This document shows, piece after piece, positions 24,104-32,425 of a stretch of 64,000 bases of DNA. Below the pieces are notes generated by a model. That model had not been told where the DNA came from, searched no databases, and saw nothing but the letters and a program-made list of their open reading frames with translations. Position 1 is the stretch's first letter; every line of letters starts with the position of its first letter. Origin of the DNA: DB1 sp049323655 (GTDB lineage Bacteria > Desulfobacterota > Desulfobulbia > Desulfobulbales > SURF-16); contig JBMONO010000006.1 of NCBI GenBank assembly GCA_049323655.1, positions 1 through 64,000 on the forward strand. The letters are read 5' to 3'. Both the position numbers and the translations under genes were made by a program.

Positions 24104-24209
24104 TCGTAAAAGGTCTTTTTTACCACAGAGATCACAGAGAAAATATTTAAATTACAGCTAGTTACCTCTTAGAACTATGTAGACTCTGTGGTTGATTTTC
24201 TGTTTTTAC
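24104..24209. repeat. Dispersed palindromic repeat family A, copy upstream of cas6
   Basis: It opens CGTAAAAGGTCTTTTTTACCACAGAGATCACAGAG and ends with ACTCTGTGGTTGATTTTC around a centre ATTACAGCTAGTTA. The copy lies in the gap between divergent cas6 and hsp20 and marks the edge of the defence island. Confidence 0.85.
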
Positions 24210-24410
24210 CCAACCATCAATCTTTTGTGCTTGCATCCGGCTTTTGGCCGCAATGCCGCACCGTACCAGCGGTTTTTGCGGAAATCACGCCCTGCAACAT
24301 TGCCTGAACCGCAGCCCCGCCGCCTGACAAAATCATTTTTATCGTCATAGCAGAAATCCTGACGCAAATCAACCCCCTGCCCTATATCCGGACTGGGCTG
24401 TTTTCCCGCC
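24210..24410. other. Non-coding gap between cas6 and hsp20
   Basis: The divergent gap 24044-24489 consists of the family A copy at 24104-24209, this unassigned GC-rich sequence, and the promoter-like region at 24411-24439. I see no gene or strong secondary structure in it. Confidence 0.5.
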
Positions 24411-24439
24411 TTGACAGGGAAGAAATTTGAAATTATCAC
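24411..24439 (+). promoter_or_regulatory. Candidate sigma-70-like promoter of the hsp20 pair
   Basis: TTGACA at 24411 is followed after 17 bases by TATCAC, about 50 bases before the first hsp20 start. The -10 is poor. I saw no clear heat-shock-sigma consensus and no CIRCE element. Confidence 0.35.
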
Positions 24440-24489
24440 TTTTTATCATGCCGGTTATCCCTGCACATCACGGCAAAGGAGAGATGACC

Positions 24490-24933
24490 ATGTTCAGAAA
24501 GCTGAGCGAGATCGACCGAATATTCGGCACCATGGATCTTTTCAAAAACCAGATGAACCGTTTCCTCGACGAGCTTGACAGCGGCCGGGCCCATTTCAAC
24601 CAGGGCAGCGGTCGGCCCCGCACCAACTTCTTCGACGCCGGCAACATTCTCTATGTCTACCGTGAAATGTCCGGAGTGCCGGAGGAGGATCTCAGCATCA
24701 GGCTGCACAACAATCTCCTCACCATCGCCGGGCAACGCCGACTCACCCTGCCGGAAGGCTACACCGTGCTGCGTCAGGAGCGAAACGACACCGCCTTTTC
24801 CCGCAGCTTCACCCTGCCGGTGGAGATCGATCCGGAGCAGACCACGGCCCACCTGAAAAACGGCATTCTCACCGTCAAACTGGTCAAGGCGCAGGTGGCG
24901 GAACCGAAAAAGATCGTGGTCCGGGCGGCATAG
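24490..24933 (+). CDS. Hsp20/alpha-crystallin small heat-shock protein
   Basis: This 147-residue chaperone has the alpha-crystallin domain from about residue 45: YVYREMSGVPEEDLSIRLHNNLLTIAGQRR, SFTLPVEIDPEQTTAHLKNGILTVKLVK and a short C-terminal tail. Such proteins hold unfolding proteins under heat or oxidative stress. The ATG at 24490 is eight bases after AAAGGAG; an ATG at 24484 is closer and less likely. It forms an operon with a second Hsp20 nine bases further on, a common arrangement in Desulfobacterota. Confidence 0.95.
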   Translation: MFRKLSEIDRIFGTMDLFKNQMNRFLDELDSGRAHFNQGSGRPRTNFFDAGNILYVYREMSGVPEEDLSIRLHNNLLTIAGQRRLTLPEGYTVLRQERNDTAFSRSFTLPVEIDPEQTTAHLKNGILTVKLVKAQVAEPKKIVVRAA

Positions 24934-24942
24934 GAGGGGATG

Positions 24943-25323
24943 ATGGCAGAGCAGAGAGAAAAGACGGCAGCGAGTGCCGAGAAAAGGATTGAGGAAGGCC
25001 GGAGCGAGAGTCCGGATGTCGATATCTATGTCAGTGACGAAGAAATTCTGCTGGTCGCCGATCTGCCTGGCGTGAACCGGAACAATCTCACCATCACCCT
25101 GGAAAACGACACCCTGACCATCGAGGCAAAGTCCGTCGTCGAATTTATCGGCAGCCCGCAGCGCCGGGAATTTGACCAGGCGGAGTACCGCCGGGTCTTC
25201 ACCCTGCCCAAGGGTCTCGACCGTGAAAAATGCACGGCCGACTTGAAACTCGGGGTACTCACCCTGCGGTTGCCGCGAGCAGGGGCCGGTAAACCCTGCC
25301 GGATTGCAGTCACGGGTGAATAA
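24943..25323 (+). CDS. Second Hsp20/alpha-crystallin small heat-shock protein
   Basis: This 126-residue protein has a charged N-terminus (AEQREKTAASAEKRIEEGRSES) and a complete alpha-crystallin domain (DIYVSDEEILLVADLPGVNRNNLTITLENDTLTIEA, then VFTLPKGLDREKCTADLKLGVLTLRLPR). The start is taken as the second of two adjacent ATGs, five bases after AGGAGG. It differs from its upstream neighbour in the N-terminal arm, which suggests the two form mixed oligomers. Confidence 0.95.
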   Translation: MAEQREKTAASAEKRIEEGRSESPDVDIYVSDEEILLVADLPGVNRNNLTITLENDTLTIEAKSVVEFIGSPQRREFDQAEYRRVFTLPKGLDREKCTADLKLGVLTLRLPRAGAGKPCRIAVTGE

Positions 25324-25339
25324 TTCCAGTTTGCCTTTT

Positions 25340-25440
25340 CAAGCCGGCGCCTTCGCCGCTTTGCTGCTGTCGGCCGCGCTGCGCGGCTCCTCGCCGTACT
25401 CATGTACGGTCTCGTCGCTGCTCGCTGGACTTTACACCCC
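25340..25440. repeat. GC-rich stretch with several short inverted repeats
   Basis: Downstream of the hsp20 pair are GCCGCGCTGCGCGGC and CCGTAC-TCAT-GTACGG in close succession. They resemble small REP-like hairpins seen in other genomes of this kind, but there is no second copy in this window. It could terminate transcription for both converging operons. Confidence 0.4.
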
Positions 25441-25514
25441 GGCAAAGGTTTTTTTGCGGGACACCCCGCATGCTTCCTGGAATGTCGATTGAAAGCAATT
25501 CAGCGCAACCACCG

Positions 25515-26648
25515 TTACTCGTCCTCTTCCGCCGCCCCACTCTCCGGGGATTGCTCGTTCTCCTCGTCGATCTTGCGCAGTCCGTCCATCAGCAGTTTCA
25601 TGAACGGGGCAATGGGCGGGGCTCCCATCTCTTCCAGCGACAGCGACGAGGTAAAGGTGAACCGCCCCTTCTGCTCCTTGAGAATGGCATAAATGGCCTC
25701 CGGACCGTCGAGCTCCCTGAAATTTGCCCGCACCACCTCGCCTTCGCTGAACACCACGGTTGCCTTGCCGCTGTCGAGATATAACTCCAGCACCCCGGTC
25801 TTGACGTTTTCATTGAGCATTTGAAAGATCTCCGACGGGGTAATCTCCAGTAACTGCCCGGCAAAGGCCAGGGACTCACGCTCTGACTGGCTGACATTTG
25901 TTGCCGATAAGCGCTGGACCAGCAGGCGGGTAAAGGCCATCTGCAAAAAGGGATGCCGGATGAGGATGTGACTCAGGTCCTTGCCGCTCAGCATAAGGAC
26001 CTTGACAGGCTCCTCCGCCTTGATGGTGGCGCAGACCGGCTTACCGCTGAACAGGCTCATCTCGCCGAAAATCTCGCCGCGGCTGAGTACGGCGATGGTC
26101 TTGCCGTTCTCGTCAAGCACAGCCACCCGGCCGGCTACGATGAAGTAAAGATGACGGCCCGGATGGCCGCGATGGAGAATGACCTTTCCGGCCGGAAAGG
26201 TCTCCATGGTGAGGCAGGAAAAGATATCTTTGAGACTGCCCTCTTCCAGGGTGCGGAAAAAGGAGAAGGTGTTCATCATACTGAAGAGCGAGCCCATTTT
26301 GCGTGACTGCTCCCGGTTTTCCACCGCCGCCAGCATGCGCATCTGTGGGGTATAGAATTTCGTTTCCTGAACATGGACAAACTTGATCAGCCCGGTGCAA
26401 CCGCTGCAGTTGAACTCTTTTTTCGGTTTTTTCCCTTCCTGAGGTTTGGCGCCTGGCCCTGTATCGGCGGCGGCCTCCATCTTTTCGACGACGATCTCGG
26501 TGATTTCACGGGCGAGAAAGAGACAGGCCGGTTTGCCCGGCGGCGGTTGCAGGGCAACGCCGGACAGGCTGAATTCCTCTCCCTCCTCGTAGAGAGGGCA
26601 ATCCTTGGCGTCAATGATCTTGAATTGCGCTTCCAGCAGGTTTCCCAT
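25515..26648 (-). CDS. Cyclic-nucleotide-binding sensor with DUF4388 domain
   Basis: This 377-residue protein has three parts. Residues 1-95 resemble the TIGR04076 type (MGNLLEAQFKIIDAKDCPLYEEGEEF, then CSGCTGLIKF with two Cys). Residues about 125-245 are a cNMP-binding domain (FPAGKVILHRGHPGRHLYFIVAGRVAV, GEIFGEMSLFSGKPVCATI). The C-terminus is a DUF4388/PATAN-like domain (LLEITPSEIFQMLNENVKTGVLELYLDSG, GEVVRANF, ALK-like EQKGRFTF). It probably senses a ligand and adjusts a partner. There is no DNA-binding or enzymatic domain. It sits next to the cytochrome b operon on the same strand. Confidence 0.85.
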   Translation of the reverse strand: MGNLLEAQFKIIDAKDCPLYEEGEEFSLSGVALQPPPGKPACLFLAREITEIVVEKMEAAADTGPGAKPQEGKKPKKEFNCSGCTGLIKFVHVQETKFYTPQMRMLAAVENREQSRKMGSLFSMMNTFSFFRTLEEGSLKDIFSCLTMETFPAGKVILHRGHPGRHLYFIVAGRVAVLDENGKTIAVLSRGEIFGEMSLFSGKPVCATIKAEEPVKVLMLSGKDLSHILIRHPFLQMAFTRLLVQRLSATNVSQSERESLAFAGQLLEITPSEIFQMLNENVKTGVLELYLDSGKATVVFSEGEVVRANFRELDGPEAIYAILKEQKGRFTFTSSLSLEEMGAPPIAPFMKLLMDGLRKIDEENEQSPESGAAEEDE

Positions 26649-26712
26649 GATTGTCGCGTTTCTTCCGTCAAATCGGGTTGGCAGCGGTTCGGCGCGCCCG
26701 GCCTGTCACCAC

Positions 26713-27594
26713 TTATCGCATCAGGGCGACAATGGTGGCAAGCGCATAACAGAAAAGCCAGCCGCAGGCGAACAGCCGGGCCCGGCGCCCCCAAGGGCGT
26801 TGTTCATCGAGAAAGGCCAATGCCGCCAGCAACAGCAGCGGCACCATGACGCCGGCCCAGAACGGGTGCATATAGCGCAGCAATTCCTGCAGGCCGAGAA
26901 AAAACCAGGGGCCGGCAATATGAAAGACCCCGAGCTGCATCGGTTCCATCGGGGCCTGCCACCAGAGAGCGATCACCAGCATGAGAACGAGCAGTCCGCC
27001 GTGCTCCGTCACCCGCACCCGGTAGCGGCGCAGATGGTCCCAGGCGAAGATCAGCCACAGCACCGCCAGACCGATGACATGGTTGGCGTACACCCGCTGC
27101 AATCCCTCCTGGCTGATGGCAAAGAGCAGGGAATTTATTGTCTCGCCGATAAAGGGGATGGCCAGACAGATGTTTTCCGCGATCAATCCGGCCGCCTCGC
27201 CGGTTGCGTCGCCCCGCAGCACATACCCGGTAAAGAGCAGCAGCACGGCAAGCGGCATGGTGACGATGAGCCAGAGCCATCTGCGCCGGGACAGGCGGCG
27301 CTCCCTTCCCCATAGAATAGCAAGAAGATGGACGATTGACAGAAGAAAAAAGGCCTGGCTCGAATAAAAATGCAGAGAACGCCAGAATGCCCCGAAAGGA
27401 ATGAGCAGATCCAGGGAGGCGGCCGAATAAAAGGGGTGCTCGGCATCATACTGCCAGGCCAAAACAATGCCGGAGAAGACCGAGACGTAGAGGGCGATAA
27501 GGCTTTTCCCACCCCAGCCGGTGTCGAGAAAGCGCTCTTTGAGCCGCACGGCCGCCTCAGAGGGAGACGATATATCCGGATTTTTGCGGATCAC
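26713..27594 (-). CDS. Cytochrome b (b6-type) membrane subunit
   Basis: This 293-residue membrane protein has about eight hydrophobic segments and the haem-ligand patterns SLHFYSSQAFFLLSIVHLL and YANHVIGLAVLWLIFAWDHLRR with paired His residues, as in the N-terminal cytochrome b6 domain. QELLRYMHPFWAGVMVPLLLL matches the Qo-side part of subunit IV. It should take electrons from menaquinol and pass them to the Rieske protein encoded upstream. The GTG at 27594 overlaps the Rieske gene by 38 bp; a GTG at 27549 after GAGG is an alternative start. Confidence 0.9.
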   Translation of the reverse strand: MIRKNPDISSPSEAAVRLKERFLDTGWGGKSLIALYVSVFSGIVLAWQYDAEHPFYSAASLDLLIPFGAFWRSLHFYSSQAFFLLSIVHLLAILWGRERRLSRRRWLWLIVTMPLAVLLLFTGYVLRGDATGEAAGLIAENICLAIPFIGETINSLLFAISQEGLQRVYANHVIGLAVLWLIFAWDHLRRYRVRVTEHGGLLVLMLVIALWWQAPMEPMQLGVFHIAGPWFFLGLQELLRYMHPFWAGVMVPLLLLAALAFLDEQRPWGRRARLFACGWLFCYALATIVALMR

Positions 27595-27967
27595 TCAATT
27601 TTTCCACCGGGAAAAGGGGCAGGTTTTTCGTGGCCGGCCCGTCAACCCGTTCGCCTTTCGGGGTGAATCGGCTCTGGTGACAGGGACAGATGAGCTGATG
27701 CTCCTTTTCACTGTAGTTGAGCCGGCAGCCAAGATGGGTGCAGGTCCGGGAAACCGCCCATGCCTGCTTGTCGTCACGGAACAGGGCAAATTCCGGATCG
27801 AGATAGACATCGCCGGGGTTCATCAGCTTTTCAACCCGGACCAGGCGCGGCTTTTTCGGGACAGTAAAGCCGACAAAACGCAGCAGCGGATAACAGAGGA
27901 CAGCCAGGGCGGCCAGCCGGATCCAGTCCCATCCCCTGCGCAGAAATCCCCGGCGCTGCTCGTCCAT
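27557..27967 (-). CDS. Rieske iron-sulfur protein
   Basis: This 136-residue protein has an N-terminal membrane anchor with a twin-Arg-like RRGFLRRGWDW start and the two Rieske boxes CTHLGC and CPCHQS that hold a 2Fe-2S cluster. It would shuttle electrons from cytochrome b to a periplasmic acceptor, here most simply the molybdopterin enzyme encoded just upstream. The spacing of ten bases between genes indicates one operon. Confidence 0.95.
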   Translation of the reverse strand: MDEQRRGFLRRGWDWIRLAALAVLCYPLLRFVGFTVPKKPRLVRVEKLMNPGDVYLDPEFALFRDDKQAWAVSRTCTHLGCRLNYSEKEHQLICPCHQSRFTPKGERVDGPATKNLPLFPVEKLSDPQKSGYIVSL

Positions 27968-27976
27968 GGCCGGATC

Positions 27977-30169
27977 TTACCCCAGCCGCCGCAGCGGCAC
28001 GGGACGAACGAAGTTAACCCGCATGCCACGCACGCCGCTGAGCGGATCCTCCTTGCTGCGGGTCATCAGACCGGTATCGGAGACGCCCCGGCCAAAGGCG
28101 GCATGGAGATGGGCGGAGCGACAACCGAAGCCGTGGACCAGGTAGACGCAATCGGGCCGGATGCCCGGTGTCACCTTGACCCGAATCTGCTGCAGCGACC
28201 TGATTTTGTCCTGATTCTCAAGCAGTACCGCCTCACCGTTTTCAATGCCGAGCTGAGCCGCCACCGTGTCGTTCAGCCACAATTCGTTTTCCCCCATTTC
28301 ATGCAGCAACCAGGGATTATTGATGGTGGCGGTCAGGGTATGGACCGGGCTGCGGCCGGAAAGCAGACGGAAGAACCCGGCGGGCGGCGGCGGGGTCTCC
28401 TCGTAGCCGGGCAGCGGGTCCCACCCATTGGCCATGAACTCTGCGGAAAAAAGGGCGATTTTGCCGTCAGCGGTCGGGAAAGGTCTTGCCGTTCCGGCTA
28501 CAGGCCCGGTGCTGTCCGGCGATGGATTCGACGTCTGATTGAGGGTCATTACCCCTCCGGCGGCGCGCAGCTCTTCGAGACTGAGGTTGACCGCGCCAAG
28601 CTGACCATCAAGAAAGGTCCGGCCGTCGCTGAAGGAGAAGGAGTGGGGCCGCTCCAGCCGGTCAGCCAGTTCCTTGACGATCTGATAGGGTTCCCGGGCC
28701 TCGAAACGGGGAGCAATGGCGGGAAAGCCGGCAGCGACCAGGGGCGTGTCTTCCGCCGTCCCGGTTTCCAGGACGTCATAGCGTTCGAGAAAGGTCGCCT
28801 CCGGCAGAATGATATCGGCATAGAGGGCGGTTTCGCCGGGCAACACGTCACAGCAGAAGACAAAATCGGCCCGCTTGAAGGCATCCACCGTCTTGAAGGG
28901 CGAGGAATGGTTCTGGAAAGGGTTCTGCCCCCAGCACCCCACCATCCGGATCGAGCCACCCAAAATCCCGTTCATCAGCCGGGAAAAGGAAGAGCTTCCC
29001 TCCCCCTTGATCCGGGAAAACTGGGCAACAGCGTCAGGCAGAGTCAAGGTGGATGGCCGTTGCAGGGCGCCGGGCCGGTCAACGGCGCCGAGCAGCGCCA
29101 TGAGCAGGGTCTGGGCCCGCACCCGCTGCACATCGTTGCCGTACCAGCTCAGATGGCCACCCGGATGAATGATGACCGCCGGGGCGGCGGCAGCCATCAG
29201 TTCGGCGGTGCGGATGATTTCCTCTGCGGTCAGACCGGTGATCTCCGCCACCCGCTGGACCGGATAATTACGCAGGTGCGCGGTGAGTTCCGCAAATCCG
29301 GTACAGTGAGCCTCCACCCATCCTTTGTCGTAAAGGCCCTGGAAGACGAGATGGTGCATCCAGCCGAGCAGCAGGGCGGTATCAGTGCCGGGGGTGATGG
29401 ACAGATGGTGACCGGCCTTGGCGGCAATGGCGGAAAAGCGGGGATCGACAACGATCAGCTCCGCCCCGCGCTGCCGGGCGGCCAGCAGCCGCCGCAGCTC
29501 CGGCACCTGGACGTTCTCGCCGAAATGGCTGCCAAGCAGGACGATGCACCGGCTCTCCCGGTAGTCGAGGCGAGGCGGATCGCCGGGCTCAAATCCGAAG
29601 GTAGCCCGACAGGCCTGATTGCGAATGGCGTCGCAGTGGCTGACCGCCGCATCGTGGATCTGAGTGATGCCGCAGTCGGAAAAGAGCTTTTTGATGAAAA
29701 AGGAGGAAGGTCCGCCGGTAAAAAGAGCGATGCTCTCCGGGCCGCTCCGGGTGAGATTTTCCGTCAGCTTGCCGGCGATGGCGGCAAGCGCCTCCTCCCA
29801 GCTGATTCGTTTCCACTTGCCGTCACCCCGTTCGCCGACCCGCCGCAGAGGGTACTTGAGGCGGTCCGGATCATCGACCAGCCGCACCGCTGCCTGGCCG
29901 CGGGCGCAGAGGGCGCTGCCGTTGAGGGGGCTCTGGTCGTTGCCCTCCACCTTGCTCACCCGCTCGCCATCCACCGTTGCCAGCACATGGCAGCGGGCCC
30001 GGCACATGGCGCAGAGCGAAGGGACACGGGTCGGCGGGGTGGGCTGCGAAACCGGCATCGCGACCGGGGCCTGGGCAAAGGCCGGAGCGGAGCCGACGGG
30101 CAACGACAAGGAGAGAAGACCGAGGCCCGAGCCCTGCAGAAAGGTACGGCGGGAAATACGGTTTAACAT
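27977..30169 (-). CDS. Molybdopterin oxidoreductase with Tat signal (PhsA/PsrA-like)
   Basis: This 730-residue protein starts with a Tat signal (NRISRRTFLQGSGLGLLSLSLPVGSAPAFA) for folded export to the periplasm. A 4Fe-4S site follows (CAMCRARC...ALCARG), then the catalytic molybdopterin domains (ISWEEALAAIAGKL, VVDPRFSAIAAKAGHHLSITPGTDTALLLGW). VSHCDAIRNQA may provide the Mo-ligand Cys. The layout resembles thiosulfate/polysulfide/arsenate reductases. With Rieske and cytochrome b downstream rather than the usual NrfD-type anchor, it could work as a quinol-dependent reductase or a periplasmic oxidase. The substrate is not deducible. Confidence 0.88.
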   Translation of the reverse strand: MLNRISRRTFLQGSGLGLLSLSLPVGSAPAFAQAPVAMPVSQPTPPTRVPSLCAMCRARCHVLATVDGERVSKVEGNDQSPLNGSALCARGQAAVRLVDDPDRLKYPLRRVGERGDGKWKRISWEEALAAIAGKLTENLTRSGPESIALFTGGPSSFFIKKLFSDCGITQIHDAAVSHCDAIRNQACRATFGFEPGDPPRLDYRESRCIVLLGSHFGENVQVPELRRLLAARQRGAELIVVDPRFSAIAAKAGHHLSITPGTDTALLLGWMHHLVFQGLYDKGWVEAHCTGFAELTAHLRNYPVQRVAEITGLTAEEIIRTAELMAAAAPAVIIHPGGHLSWYGNDVQRVRAQTLLMALLGAVDRPGALQRPSTLTLPDAVAQFSRIKGEGSSSFSRLMNGILGGSIRMVGCWGQNPFQNHSSPFKTVDAFKRADFVFCCDVLPGETALYADIILPEATFLERYDVLETGTAEDTPLVAAGFPAIAPRFEAREPYQIVKELADRLERPHSFSFSDGRTFLDGQLGAVNLSLEELRAAGGVMTLNQTSNPSPDSTGPVAGTARPFPTADGKIALFSAEFMANGWDPLPGYEETPPPPAGFFRLLSGRSPVHTLTATINNPWLLHEMGENELWLNDTVAAQLGIENGEAVLLENQDKIRSLQQIRVKVTPGIRPDCVYLVHGFGCRSAHLHAAFGRGVSDTGLMTRSKEDPLSGVRGMRVNFVRPVPLRRLG

Positions 30170-30232
30170 AAGGACACCTGCGGCTTGCGGATTACTTTGT
30201 CCACGGCGACGCCCAGGCGGGCGCCGTCGCTC

Positions 30233-30760
30233 TCATTCCCGCGTCATGAAGCACTGACGCAGCTTTTCGCAGACATGATCCGGCACCAGTCCGCTGACAT
30301 CGCCGCCATGGCGGGCCGCTTCCTTGATGATGCTCGAACTGATGTAAATCCAGCGGAAGCCGGTCATGAGAAAGACCGTTTCCACCTCCCGCTCGATGCG
30401 GCGGTTCATCAGGGCGAGCTGAAACTCGTAATCAAAGTCGGAAACCGCCCGCAGGCCGCGGACGATGGCCCGGGCTCCCTTGGTGTAGGCGTAATCGACA
30501 AGTAATCCCTTCACCGCCTCCACTTCGATTCGTTTCTCATTCTCCGGAAAACAGGCGCGGATCATCGCCATCCGCTCCTCCAGGGGAAAAAGCGGCTTTT
30601 TCGCGGCATTGACGGCAATGGCCACCACCACCTTGTCAAAAAGATGGAGAGCGCGCTGGATGATATCAAGATGACCCATGGTGATGGGATCAAAGGTGCC
30701 GGGATAGACGGCTATGGACTCTTTGACATCCGGCGCCACAAAGGGGGTGTAGTCGCTCAC
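30233..30760 (-). CDS. coaD: Phosphopantetheine adenylyltransferase
   Basis: This 175-residue enzyme has the signature VYPGTFDPITMGHLDIIQRA and the ISSSIIKEAARHGGDVSGLVP motif. It makes dephospho-CoA, the fourth step from pantothenate, in the cytosol. It overlaps rsmD by four bases, the classical rsmD-coaD pair. It has about 14 extra residues ahead of the usual start, with no better ATG. Confidence 0.97.
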   Translation of the reverse strand: MSDYTPFVAPDVKESIAVYPGTFDPITMGHLDIIQRALHLFDKVVVAIAVNAAKKPLFPLEERMAMIRACFPENEKRIEVEAVKGLLVDYAYTKGARAIVRGLRAVSDFDYEFQLALMNRRIEREVETVFLMTGFRWIYISSSIIKEAARHGGDVSGLVPDHVCEKLRQCFMTRE

Positions 30761-31344
30761 GCTTTCTCCTCTCTCGCTTCATCGCCCGTCTCATAGAACC
30801 AGAAACCGGCCTCGCCGTATGAACGGCGATCATACAGATGCAACCCGCCGCACCGTTCAGGGAGGCTGTCTCCGGCCCGGGCTTCGGCCACGACAACGCC
30901 GTCGTCGGCAACCAATCCGGCCGCTGCCACTTCGGCAACCATGGATGCGGCAAAGGCCATTCGGTATGGCGGATCGATGAAGACCAGGGTGAAGCCATCG
31001 GCAGGAAGAAGGTCCCGGACACAAAAAAGGCCTCTGGTCAAATCCCGCTGGATGACGACGGATTTATCCCGGAAGCCGCAGGCGTCGATGTTTTTCCACA
31101 GCAGGGCAACGGCGGCCGGACTCCGGTCGACAAAAAGACAGGATTGGGCCCCGCGACTCAAGGCCTCAAGACCCATGGCGCCGGTGCCGGCAAAGAGATC
31201 AAGCACCCGCGCTCCCGCCGCCGCCCCTGCCAGGATGCTGAAGATCGCCTCCCGCGCCCGATCCGAGGTCGGCCGGATGTCGCCCTTGCCGCTGCCGGGG
31301 GAAAAAAGGCGACGCCCCCTGACCGTTCCACTGATGATGCGCAT
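30757..31344 (-). CDS. rsmD: 16S rRNA (guanine-966-N2) methyltransferase
   Basis: This 195-residue protein begins MRIISGTVRGRRLFSPGSGKGDIRPTSDRAREAIFSIL and has VLDLFAGTGAMGLEALSRGA (SAM site) and FIDPPYRM (catalytic DPPY), diagnostic of RsmD. It methylates G966 of 16S rRNA in the small subunit. It overlaps coaD and is probably co-transcribed. Confidence 0.97.
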   Translation of the reverse strand: MRIISGTVRGRRLFSPGSGKGDIRPTSDRAREAIFSILAGAAAGARVLDLFAGTGAMGLEALSRGAQSCLFVDRSPAAVALLWKNIDACGFRDKSVVIQRDLTRGLFCVRDLLPADGFTLVFIDPPYRMAFAASMVAEVAAAGLVADDGVVVAEARAGDSLPERCGGLHLYDRRSYGEAGFWFYETGDEAREEKA

Positions 31345-31393
31345 GGCAATCCAAGCGGCGGCAGCCGGGCCGGGCCTGCCGCCGCGTCATCGA

Positions 31394-32422
31394 TCAGGAA
31401 ATGTATTTATCGATCAACACCTCGGCGATCTGCACCGCATTCAGGGCAGCACCCTTGAGGATATTGTCCGACACGACCCACATATTGATGCCGTTGGCAA
31501 TGGACTCGTCCTCGCGGATCCGACCAACCAGGGTCTCGAATTTCCCCTGACAATCGAGGGCGAGCGGATACTGGCTGAGCTGGGGATTGTCCACCAGTTT
31601 CACCCCCGGCGCATCGGCCAGCAGCTCCTTGACCCGGGCGGCGGAGATCTTTTCCTTTGTTTCGATGTTGACCGCTTCGGAATGGCCGTAAAAGACCGGC
31701 ACCCGAACGGTGGTGGCGGTGACGCCGATGGCGGGGTCGTCGAAGATCTTGCGCGTCTCGTTGACCATCTTCATCTCTTCCTTGGTGTAGCCATTGTCGA
31801 GGAAGCTGTCGATATGGGGCAGACAGTTGAAGAGGATCTGGTGCGGATAGACGTTTTTCTCGATTTTCGCGCCCGCGGCCCAGGCCCTGGCCTGATTCTG
31901 CAGCTCCTCGATGGCCTTGGCGCCGGTGCCGGACACCGCCTGATAGGTGGAAACGACGATGCGTTTGATGCCGACTGCGTCGCGGATCGGCTTTAAGGCC
32001 ACCAGCATCTGGATGGTGGAACAGTTGGGGTTGGCGATGATGCCCCGTTTCGTGTACTGAGCGATGGCATCAGGGTTGACCTCAGGCACGACCAGGGGAA
32101 TATCGGGCTCCATGCGGAAGGCGCTGGAATTGTCCACCACCACCGCGCCGGCAGCGGCCGCCGCCGGGGCAAATTCCAGGGAGCGGGAGCCGCCGGCGGA
32201 AAAGAGCGCCACATCGATGCCGGTAAAGGCGTTCTTGTCGAGGAGCTGAACCGGGATCTCCTTGCCTTTGAAGACCAGTTTTTTACCGACGGAACGCTCC
32301 GAGGCGAGCAGCCTCAGTTCCCTGACCGGGAAATTTCTCCGTTCCAGCACATCGAGCATGGCGCCGCCAACCGCACCGGTGGCGCCGGCCACCGCAACAT
32401 TGTATCCTTCTGTTCTCCTCAT
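31394..32422 (-). CDS. asd: Aspartate-semialdehyde dehydrogenase
   Basis: This 342-residue enzyme has the NADP site VAVAGATGAVGGAMLDVLERR and the catalytic Cys in GIIANPNCSTIQMLVAL, plus VSTYQAVSGTGAKAIEEL. It converts aspartyl phosphate to the semialdehyde that feeds lysine, threonine and methionine synthesis. It follows leuA by four bases on the same strand. Confidence 0.98.
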   Translation of the reverse strand: MRRTEGYNVAVAGATGAVGGAMLDVLERRNFPVRELRLLASERSVGKKLVFKGKEIPVQLLDKNAFTGIDVALFSAGGSRSLEFAPAAAAAGAVVVDNSSAFRMEPDIPLVVPEVNPDAIAQYTKRGIIANPNCSTIQMLVALKPIRDAVGIKRIVVSTYQAVSGTGAKAIEELQNQARAWAAGAKIEKNVYPHQILFNCLPHIDSFLDNGYTKEEMKMVNETRKIFDDPAIGVTATTVRVPVFYGHSEAVNIETKEKISAARVKELLADAPGVKLVDNPQLSQYPLALDCQGKFETLVGRIREDESIANGINMWVVSDNILKGAALNAVQIAEVLIDKYIS

Positions 32423-32425
32423 GGA

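Noticed and set aside
27521..30166. 881-codon plus-strand open frame
   Set aside because: It is antisense to the molybdopterin oxidoreductase and Rieske genes, which have clear motifs and starts.
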